A stretch of DNA of 6,247 nucleotides from Candidatus Latescibacterota bacterium (GTDB lineage Bacteria > Latescibacterota > 4484-107), in the NCBI GenBank assembly GCA_030613045.1, contig JAUWMS010000164.1, forward strand, positions 1 to 6,247, written 5' to 3'. The notes beneath the pieces are model-generated. The model was not told the DNA's origin. It did not search any database and was given only the letters and a program-made list of their open reading frames with translations. The translations under genes and the position numbers were made by a program. Below, piece by piece: positions 1 to 4,690 of the stretch (position 1 is the stretch's first letter; every line of letters begins with the position of its first letter).

Positions 1-21
1 CCCCGCACTCGCATGATTACA

Positions 22-350
22 CGCTGTGACCGCTATGCACTAAACCAAGGATTTAAACATAATGGCGGCCCCCCGCACTGGGGTCAGGCCACGCGCTCTG
101 AGAACGCTATCCACTAAAACAAGGATTGAAACACGGAGATAAGCTCGGACATGGGCCAGGATAGCATGCTCTGAGAACGCTATCCACTAAAACAAGGATT
201 GAAACCGGGTCATGCCGTCTCCTTTCGTTGAAGGGCGCCGAGCTCTGAGAACGCTATCCACTAAAACAAGGATTGAAACGGTGGGGTGGGTTCCCTGGAT
301 CCCCGGCAGGGACTGTCTGAGAACGCCATCCACTAAAACAAGGATTGAAA
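22..350 (+). CRISPR. CRISPR array, five repeats and four spacers
   Basis: Repeats of 37 nt begin CTCTGAGAACGC and end AAGGATTGAAAC. Copies lie at 22-58 (6 mismatches), 96-132, 169-205 and 243-279 (these three identical), and 315-351 (first base, base 13 and last base changed; core 316-350). Spacers are 59-95 (37 nt), 133-168 (36), 206-242 (37) and 280-314 (35), and they are unrelated in sequence. Regular repeats with unique spacers of constant length are diagnostic. The ATTGAAAC tail is typical of the 5' handle of type I and III crRNAs and suggests that the + strand is the crRNA strand. The identical copies sit in the middle and both ends are degenerate, so the array may be old or broken. No leader is visible because the window begins inside or just before it. 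No cas gene is present, so the subtype cannot be assigned. Further repeat copies at 1001-1040 and 1076-1120 continue the series around the next gene. Confidence 0.93.
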
Positions 351-353
351 GGA
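348..353 (+). promoter_or_regulatory. Ribosome binding site made from a CRISPR repeat end
   Basis: In the repeat at 315-351 the final C is replaced by G, so the usual GATTGAAAC tail becomes GATTGAAAGGA. This gives AAAGGA, 8 nt before the ATG at 362, and it decides the start of the RNA ligase. The match to a Shine-Dalgarno sequence is seen directly; its use is inferred. Confidence 0.6.
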
Positions 354-361
354 AGCGCAGA

Positions 362-1006
362 ATGAATGCAAACTATCCAAAAATTCAGACAGTCTTTCTT
401 CGTGATCCCGAGACGAAATTCAAGACGCTCTTGGAGGGACAGTTTGCGAAGCCGGAGTTTGAGTACTTGAAAAAATGTGACTGGACGTGCACGGAGAAAA
501 TTGACGGCGTAAATATCCGTATAGGATGGGATGGAGAAGATGTTACATTCGCAGGCAGGACGGATCAAGCACAACTATACGCTCCTCTCGTAGCGAGGCT
601 CATTGAACTTTTTCCGAAAGAACCATTTGCAGAGCATTTTGGAGGTAAAGGGTTGATGCTATTCGGCGAGGGTTATGGTGCAAAGATTCAGAAGGGGGGA
701 GGTAACTATATCCCTGACGGCGTGGATTTTATTCTGTTTGATGTTTCTGTCGAATCTTGTGAAAAGAATTTTATCTGGCTCGAGCGAAATAACGTTGACG
801 AGATAGCGGGGTATTTCGGCATCCGCTCTGTCCCGATTCTCGGTGATTATACGCTTTATGAGGCTGTGAATATAGTTGAAGAGGGATTCAAGTCTAAAAT
901 TGGGACGCACATGGCAGAGGGACTTGTAATGCGCCCAAAGGTTGAATTATGCAGTAGGTTCGGAGAAAGAATTATCACGAAGATTAAACATAGGGATTTT
1001 CTCTGA
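362..1006 (+). CDS. RNA ligase, Rnl2-type nucleotidyltransferase domain (214 aa)
   Basis: Predicted ATP-dependent RNA ligase: it would adenylylate a lysine, transfer AMP to an RNA 5' phosphate and seal a break. The nucleotidyltransferase motifs appear in order: motif I EKIDGV with the presumed AMP-accepting Lys46, motif III FGEGYG (Glu103), motif IIIa FILFDV (123-128), motif IV EGLV (186-189), and motif V TKIKHRDF with Lys207 and Lys209. Only the catalytic domain is present. It ends three residues after motif V, so there is no Rnl2-like C-terminal domain; small single-domain ligases of this kind are known from phages and bacteria. An in-frame ATG exists at 212, but the extra 50 residues are only translated CRISPR repeats (LSTKTRIE twice). 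ATG 362 has AAAGGA at 8 nt and is chosen. The gene fills a 650-nt slot between two CRISPR repeats, and its last codon and TGA lie inside the downstream repeat. It looks more AT-rich than its neighbours, suggesting a transferred, perhaps phage-derived, gene. Confidence 0.88.
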   Translation: MNANYPKIQTVFLRDPETKFKTLLEGQFAKPEFEYLKKCDWTCTEKIDGVNIRIGWDGEDVTFAGRTDQAQLYAPLVARLIELFPKEPFAEHFGGKGLMLFGEGYGAKIQKGGGNYIPDGVDFILFDVSVESCEKNFIWLERNNVDEIAGYFGIRSVPILGDYTLYEAVNIVEEGFKSKIGTHMAEGLVMRPKVELCSRFGERIITKIKHRDFL

Positions 1007-1040
1007 GAGCGCTATCCACTAAAACTGGAAGGATCGAAAC
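1001..1040 (+). repeat. CRISPR repeat copy downstream of the RNA ligase, with a 3-nt insertion
   Basis: This copy matches the array repeat except for A to G at repeat base 9, an inserted TGG after base 25 and T to C at base 32, giving 40 nt ending GGATCGAAAC. Its first three bases (CTC) are the last codon of the RNA ligase and bases 4-6 (TGA) are its stop. It is followed by a 35-nt gap, the normal spacer length, and then another repeat copy. The insertion probably impairs any repeat-specific processing of this copy. Confidence 0.88.
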
Positions 1041-1052
1041 GGCGGTTTTAAC

Positions 1053-1076
1053 GTTCTAACATTCTAACATTCTAAC
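1053..1076 (+). repeat. Octanucleotide tandem repeat, three units, in a spacer position
   Basis: GTTCTAAC is followed by ATTCTAAC twice, in perfect 8-nt register. The last C is also the first base of the next CRISPR repeat. It fills most of the 35-nt interval 1041-1075, which is spacer-sized. Its low complexity suggests a local slippage product and not an acquired foreign spacer. Confidence 0.85.
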
Positions 1077-1120
1077 TCTGAGAACGCTATCCATTGAAAC
1101 AAGGATTGAAAGGATTGAAC
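1076..1120 (+). repeat. Last CRISPR repeat copy, with a 9-nt duplicated tail, upstream of the SWIM gene
   Basis: Bases 1076-1111 match the first 36 bases of the repeat with two changes (bases 19 and 21). The tail AAGGATTGA then occurs twice in tandem (1101-1109 and 1110-1118) and is followed by AC, as if the repeat end had slipped and lost one A. The duplication creates AAAGGA at 1109-1114. The SWIM gene starts 2 nt after this copy ends. Confidence 0.87.
1109..1114 (+). promoter_or_regulatory. Ribosome binding site formed by the duplicated repeat tail
   Basis: AAAGGA lies exactly 8 nt before the ATG at 1123, the same sequence and spacing as for the RNA ligase. Here it arises from a 9-nt duplication within the repeat, not from a point change. 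It supports ATG 1123 as the start. No clear sigma-70-type promoter is seen between the ligase and this site, so read-through from upstream is plausible. Confidence 0.6.
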
Positions 1121-1122
1121 AG

Positions 1123-3159
1123 ATGCCTGAGAAAAAGACCTCCGCCTTTGCCAAGTCGAGGCTACCTTTATCGGACTGCCTCGACCATTTGACCTGGGAC
1201 GATATTCGGGAATGGGCGGGCAGCAAGATCGTCTCCCGGGGGCAAAGCTATCAGCGTAGCGGCTCGGTGCAGGATCTGGCGGAAACGGACACGGGCGGCC
1301 TCATCGCCTCGGTGCATGGGACAAAGCGTTATATCACGTTGGTCGAGATGAAGGAAGGGCGTTTGACATCCTCCTGCACGTGTCCTTATTGGGCAACCTG
1401 TAAGCACGCCGTGGCCGTGGTATTGGAGTATCTGGAACGATTGAAGCGAAAAGAGGATATCCATCGGGCAAAAGCCGATGACCCCCGATTCGCTGAGTTG
1501 AAGGCGGAGGATGAAGATTGGGAGGACGGGAAGGACGAAGACTGGGAGGCTGAGGAAGACGAAGATTGGGACGAAGAAGAAGAGGAGGAGGAGGAGGAGG
1601 ACGAAAAAGAGGAGCAGGTGATCACGCACGCTTCCAAGCCACTTAGAACCGGCGCGTCCCTGCGTTCGTATCTGAAAGGGCATACAAAAGCCGAACTGAT
1701 CGGGATTGTGGAAGAACTAATGGAACAGCATCCCGAGGTGGGCGAAGCGTTGCGGGATCGGCGCGATCTGGCGAAAGGACATGCGGCGCGTCTCGTGAGG
1801 GCCGTGCGGTCGGAGATTGACGCGCTGTCTTCCGAACCCGGATGGAGCAATAGTTGGACCGGGGAAGAAAACATCCCGGACTACTCCGGGGTGCGAAAAC
1901 GCTTAGAGGCATTGCTTTCCGCGGGGCATGCGGATGCGGTCTTATCCCTCGGAAAGAAGTTGATGGAAGCCGGCAAGGAACAGGTGGAGATGTCACACGA
2001 TGAGGGGGAAACAGCCACGGAAATTGCGGAGTGCATGGAGGTGGTCTTCCGGGCGTTGCCGCATGCTTCGATGTCCCCGTCGGAACAGATTCTCTGGGCG
2101 ATAGATACAGAGTTATCCGATGACTACGGCCTATGTGGAGACACTGAGATTTTCTGGAATAAGAAACAGGGCCGGGAGGCTTGGACCGTGGCGGCCGATG
2201 CGCTCGTCCGGCGTCTATCGGAGACGAAGCCGGAAAAGGGACGAAGGGGCTTCTCTTACGGGTATGGCCGGGACCGTCTGAGCAACCGGCTGATCCACGC
2301 GCTGTCTCAGGCGGGACGGAGCGATGAGGTGATTCCGATCTGCGAACGGGAGGTTGAACTCACGGGAAGCTATGTGCGGCTGGTGGACGCGCTCATGGAG
2401 GCCGAACGATGGGAGGAGGCAGCGCAGTGGGCGCGGAAGGGAATCGAAGCTACGAGCGCCGCTCTGCCGGGGATCGCCTCAGAACTACGCGACCGCCTGC
2501 GTAAGTTGAGCGAACAGACGGGCGATGTGCTTCAAGTGGCCGCGTTTCGTGCGGAAGAATTCTTCGAACATCCGGGGCTTGCGGGTTTTCTGGAATTGGA
2601 AAAGGTGGCGGAACAAGCCAAGGTGGGACCTGTGGTTCGGGCGTTTGCGATGCACTATCTGAAAACCGGGAAGCGCCCCCCGAAGTCCGGCTCGAAAGAG
2701 AAGGAGATGCCGGAGTGGCCTTTGCCGGAGACCGGTGTGGCCGCCGTAGAACGTGCGCGGCGGTTGGAGATTCCGATGACCTCCGTGCTGATAGACATCG
2801 CCATTGCGGAGAAAAATCCGGAGGAGGCGCTGCGCTGGCACGACCGGGCTCAGAAGCAAGGACGGGGATGGGGCGGAACCTCCGGGGATCGTGTGGCGGA
2901 GGCCGCGGCGGATGCCTATCCGGAGCGCGCGCTGGAAATATGGAAAAAGTTGGCGGAGGCTCAGATCGCGTTGGTGAAGCCAAAGGCGTATGAGATCGCG
3001 GTCGGATATCTCCGCAAAGCGCACAAGGTGCTTGAGCGGCTGGGACGAGAAAAAGAGTGGGAAGCCTACCTCGCGCGGATTCGTAAGACGCATTGGCGCA
3101 AACGGCGGTTGTTGGAGATTCTGGACCGGCTGGATGGCCGGCGGATTATAGATAGCTGA
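1123..3159 (+). CDS. SWIM zinc-finger protein with acidic linker and TPR-like C-terminal half (678 aa)
   Basis: The N-terminal part (about 25-105) has the usual layout of bacterial SWIM proteins: a WAGSKIVSRGQSYQRSGSV stretch, a short beta-rich segment, then the zinc motif CTCPYWATCKH with Cys85, Cys87, Cys93 and His95 (CxCxnCxH). SWIM domains bind nucleic acid or protein, and in bacteria they often occur beside Swi2/Snf2 helicases; none is in this window. Residues 129-164 form a very acidic linker with three EDEDWE-like units and an unbroken run of nine Glu (151-159). The rest is mostly helical and charged, with TPR-like pairs near 395-450 (for example AERWEEAAQWARKGIEA) and 580-650, suggesting a protein-binding scaffold. 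There is no signal peptide or membrane segment, so it is probably cytoplasmic. The start is supported by AAAGGA at 8 nt, supplied by a CRISPR repeat. The precise role is unknown. A link with the RNA ligase is suggested only by order and shared repeat borders. Confidence 0.87.
   Translation: MPEKKTSAFAKSRLPLSDCLDHLTWDDIREWAGSKIVSRGQSYQRSGSVQDLAETDTGGLIASVHGTKRYITLVEMKEGRLTSSCTCPYWATCKHAVAVVLEYLERLKRKEDIHRAKADDPRFAELKAEDEDWEDGKDEDWEAEEDEDWDEEEEEEEEEDEKEEQVITHASKPLRTGASLRSYLKGHTKAELIGIVEELMEQHPEVGEALRDRRDLAKGHAARLVRAVRSEIDALSSEPGWSNSWTGEENIPDYSGVRKRLEALLSAGHADAVLSLGKKLMEAGKEQVEMSHDEGETATEIAECMEVVFRALPHASMSPSEQILWAIDTELSDDYGLCGDTEIFWNKKQGREAWTVAADALVRRLSETKPEKGRRGFSYGYGRDRLSNRLIHALSQAGRSDEVIPICEREVELTGSYVRLVDALMEAERWEEAAQWARKGIEATSAALPGIASELRDRLRKLSEQTGDVLQVAAFRAEEFFEHPGLAGFLELEKVAEQAKVGPVVRAFAMHYLKTGKRPPKSGSKEKEMPEWPLPETGVAAVERARRLEIPMTSVLIDIAIAEKNPEEALRWHDRAQKQGRGWGGTSGDRVAEAAADAYPERALEIWKKLAEAQIALVKPKAYEIAVGYLRKAHKVLERLGREKEWEAYLARIRKTHWRKRRLLEILDRLDGRRIIDS
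1507..1614 (+). repeat. Intragenic repeat coding the acidic linker
   Basis: Three related units coding EDEDWE (residues 129-134, 138-143, 146-151) are followed by a GAA/GAG triplet run. The units are spaced by 27 and 24 nt, so the frame is kept. Such a stretch can change in length between strains without breaking the gene. Confidence 0.75.
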
Positions 3160-3197
3160 ACAAAGCGCCTCACCTGGATTATTCACACGTCTCGGTC

Positions 3198-3213
3198 TGT
3201 CCCGTTAGGGACA
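3198..3213. repeat. Small hairpin TGTCCC-GTTA-GGGACA
   Basis: A perfect 6-bp stem with a 4-nt loop lies 38 nt after the SWIM stop codon, followed by AAAATATC. It could help end SWIM transcription, but the following bases are not a T-run. A related hairpin lies at 3258-3270. Confidence 0.5.
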
Positions 3214-3257
3214 AAATATCTATAGCAAAACAAAATAATCCAAAAAAAACATTTCCA

Positions 3258-3270
3258 GTCCCGTAGGGAC
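3258..3270. repeat. Small hairpin GTCCC-GTA-GGGAC, related to the one 60 bp upstream
   Basis: A 5-bp stem with a 3-nt loop, followed by GGCATATTTAT. The hairpin at 3198-3213 is followed by a similar AT-rich ATATCTAT stretch, so the two are diverged direct copies within the MITE-like element. Confidence 0.5.
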
Positions 3271-3377
3271 GGCATATTTATCCAATAGAGCCACTTGCAA
3301 AACGTTATTTTTCAAGAACAGCCTGAAGCCGGGGCGCATCATCCAGGACTTGTGAATAATCCAGGTTAGTGCTCCTT

Positions 3378-3485
3378 ATAACCACGCATTGCAGACCCAA
3401 TAACCACGGATTGCAACCCCACGCGGATAACCTCTCCTGCACAAGCTCCGCTCCTATCCGCGACGCCTCTCAATCCGCGGTTATA
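3378..3485. repeat. Cluster of related ATAACCNCGSATT sequences
   Basis: Two 21-nt units beginning ATAACCACG lie at 3378-3398 and 3400-3420 and match at 17 of 21 positions. The 13-mer at 3400-3412 recurs inverted at 3472-3484 (12 of 13), so the region can fold into a long-range stem. A shorter relative, GCGGATAACC, lies at 3423-3432. No gene is seen here. This is probably decayed repetitive DNA; binding sites are a less likely alternative. Confidence 0.5.
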
Positions 3486-3564
3486 CTTCAGACTCCACCA
3501 AAGACCGCTTATCAAGCTTTGCATCGCTTTGTCTCCTTGTCCAAAATTTTTTGTTCCTCCGCAA

Positions 3565-3696
3565 AAAGCCGGAGTAAACTCGGCACTGGCAAAGGCAAAA
3601 AGCCTCTGAAGAGGCTGAAGTGCAGTCCCTTCAGGGAGTTTGTGATGTTCCCAGTGCCAGCTTTAGCTCGGCTTTCCACAGGGGGTAAAGCCCTGG
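3565..3696. other. Structured noncoding element with nested inverted repeats
   Basis: Arms at 3565-3588 and 3652-3675 are imperfect inverted copies, both reading AAAGCC...GGCACTG or its complement, and enclose about 63 nt. Inside are AGCCTC-TGAA-GAGGCT (3601-3616) and TCCCT-TC-AGGGA (3626-3637). Just outside is CAGGG-GGTAAAG-CCCTG (3679-3695). GGCTTT at 3670-3675 could alternatively pair with AAAGCC at 3687-3692. Nested stems with purine-rich loops could be a structured RNA or a small palindromic mobile element. The strand is not determined and no family is recognised. Confidence 0.5.
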
Positions 3697-3703
3697 CAAA
3701 CTT

Positions 3704-3722
3704 CTGACAAAGATCACTTAGT
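3704..3722. repeat. Duplicate of the tatC 3' end
   Basis: CTGACAAAGATCACTTAGT here recurs as CTGACAAATCACTTAGT at 3804-3820, which includes the tatC stop codon (3816-3818). The copies differ by two bases (GA) and flank the palindrome at 3741-3794. They could be a target duplication left by insertion of the intervening 81 bp. Confidence 0.65.
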
Positions 3723-3740
3723 GCTCTGATTGACGGGTTC

Positions 3741-3794
3741 GATGGTGATAGACCTCCGAGGTCTGGCAGACCTCGGAGGTCTTATCTATCCATC
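3741..3794. repeat. Strong palindrome, possible terminator of tatC
   Basis: AGACCTCCGAGGTCT (3750-3764), a 3-nt loop and its exact inverse (3768-3782) form a perfect 15-bp stem. It is extended through a bulge by GAT/ATC and by GATGG/CCATC to 3741 and 3794. Each arm is itself nearly palindromic, so cruciform or two-hairpin forms are also possible. It lies about 21 nt past the tatC stop in the direction of tatC transcription but has no following T-run, so it is not a classical intrinsic terminator. It may protect the mRNA 3' end, or be a REP-like mobile palindrome. Confidence 0.75.
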
Positions 3795-3815
3795 AAAATA
3801 AACCTGACAAATCAC

Positions 3816-4568
3816 TTAGTCCCTTCCTTTCCGCTGCGCCACCGCGGATACCAGGATGCTCACCTCGTACAACAAAAGCAGCGGCCCGGCCATCAATATC
3901 TGCGAAATGACATCCGGTGGCGTAATCACCGCAGCTAAAACGACGATCACCACCACCGCATACCGACGGTTCCGGCGCAAAAAACGAGGCGTCAGGATCC
4001 CCATTTTGGATAGAAAATAGGAGACCACGGGAAGCTCGAACACCACGCCAAATGCGACGAGGAGCCGCAGGATGAAGCTGATATACCGGCCGATATCGAA
4101 TTGAGGCTCCACGTAGTCGGTTGCCATGCCGATCATAAACCGAAGGGCAATGGGGACCACCACGAAATAGGCCAACAAAACGCCCGCCGAAAAGCAGAGG
4201 ATGGAAACAACAAGCAGCGCCGGGATGGTGCGGCGCTCCCGCTCGAAAAGCCCCGGAACCACAAACGCCCAAATCTGGTATAACACGACGGGCAACCCCA
4301 GCAGGATTCCTCCCACCAGCGAAGCCTCCAGCCGAACCAGAAACATCCCCACCGGCTTCAGAAAGATCAGCTTGGGTGGAACGCTCAACGACCGGGCCGG
4401 TGCGACCAGTATTTCCACGAGACGATCCGAAAGAAAAAAACAGAGGAGCGCTCCGGCGAACACGGCGATCAACACCTTGAGAATCCGCCAGCGAAGCTCC
4501 TCCAAGTGATCTAAGAACGGCATCGTTTTCCGAACCGTTTCCTTATCGTTCAAATCCTGCGCCATCAT
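3816..4568 (-). CDS. tatC: Sec-independent (twin-arginine) protein translocase subunit TatC
   Basis: Integral inner-membrane protein that recognises twin-arginine signal peptides and, with TatA/TatB, exports folded proteins. The 250-residue length is normal. Family motifs are PFLDHLEELR (17-26, cytoplasmic N-terminus), QIWAFVVPGLFERER (98-112), FELP (177-180) and ITPPDVISQ (215-223). Six hydrophobic segments fall at roughly 29-48, 78-102, 114-138, 163-186, 203-217 and 222-242. The start is uncertain. ATG 4568 and the adjacent ATG 4565 have GGAG only 1 or 4 nt upstream. ATG 4523 (Met16) has GGA at 5 nt and would begin right at the conserved MPFLDHLEELR. The reading frame stays open far upstream into murA, but that part is out of frame with MurA and is not real protein. 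It lies 122 bp after murA on the same strand and is probably cotranscribed. No tatA or tatB is present, so they must lie elsewhere. Confidence 0.95.
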   Translation of the reverse strand: MMAQDLNDKETVRKTMPFLDHLEELRWRILKVLIAVFAGALLCFFLSDRLVEILVAPARSLSVPPKLIFLKPVGMFLVRLEASLVGGILLGLPVVLYQIWAFVVPGLFERERRTIPALLVVSILCFSAGVLLAYFVVVPIALRFMIGMATDYVEPQFDIGRYISFILRLLVAFGVVFELPVVSYFLSKMGILTPRFLRRNRRYAVVVIVVLAAVITPPDVISQILMAGPLLLLYEVSILVSAVAQRKGRD

Positions 4569-4580
4569 GCTCCGTGAATT

Positions 4581-4615
4581 GGTGAGTGGTGAGTGGTGAG
4601 TGGTGAGTGGTGACG
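4581..4615. repeat. Heptanucleotide tandem repeat just upstream of tatC
   Basis: Four exact GGTGAGT units (4581-4608) and a fifth ending differently (GGTGACG). On the coding strand of tatC it reads ACTCACC repeated and ends 12 nt before the first tatC ATG, so it lies in the 5' leader if murA and tatC are cotranscribed. Such tracts are prone to slippage. Confidence 0.9.
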
Positions 4616-4644
4616 TGAGGGAGTTCCGGGGGGCTTGGGATAGG

Positions 4645-4689
4645 AGGCAATTTTTGAAATCTTTGAAATTTTGGCAATTTTGGCAATTT
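4645..4689. repeat. Nonanucleotide tandem repeat after murA
   Basis: Five consecutive 9-nt units: AGGCAATTT, TTGAAATCT, TTGAAATTT, TGGCAATTT, TGGCAATTT. Two related unit types alternate in a fixed 9-nt period. It begins 1 nt past the murA stop codon in the direction of transcription. Confidence 0.8.
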
Positions 4690-4690
4690 T

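Larger units (their letters stand above)
3172..3366. mobile_element. MITE-like element of 195 bp with 20-bp terminal inverted repeats
   Basis: The left end ACCTGGATTATTCACACGTC (3172-3191) and the right end (3347-3366) are inverted copies matching at 19 of 20 positions. The interior is AT-rich and noncoding and holds two GTCCC/GGGAC hairpins. It starts 12 nt after the SWIM stop codon. Size, ends and lack of an ORF fit a nonautonomous miniature transposable element. No clear target-site duplication is seen (CCTC on the left, TAGT on the right), so mobility is inferred. It could instead be a large bidirectional stem-loop. Confidence 0.6.

Noticed and set aside
212..361. N-terminal 50-residue extension of the RNA ligase from ATG 212
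   Set aside because: It is translated CRISPR repeat and spacer (LSTKTRIE occurs twice), has no ribosome site as good as AAAGGA before ATG 362, and lies upstream of the family's N-terminus.
1..1122. A complete CRISPR-Cas system in the window
   Set aside because: No Cas1, Cas2, Cas6 or effector sequence is encoded; only the array and the two embedded or adjacent genes are visible.
1168..1996. Overlapping - strand open frames opposite the SWIM gene, including a Ser-rich one
   Set aside because: They are antisense to the GAA/GAG acidic tract (giving Ser, Phe or Leu runs) and have no supporting features.
3369..3707. 112-codon + strand open frame between SWIM and tatC
   Set aside because: It runs through direct repeats and nested hairpins, has no convincing ribosome site or domain, and its composition is not protein-like.
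3741..3794. Classical intrinsic terminator for tatC
   Set aside because: The stem is strong but no T-run follows in the direction of tatC transcription; kept as a palindrome with only a possible terminator role.
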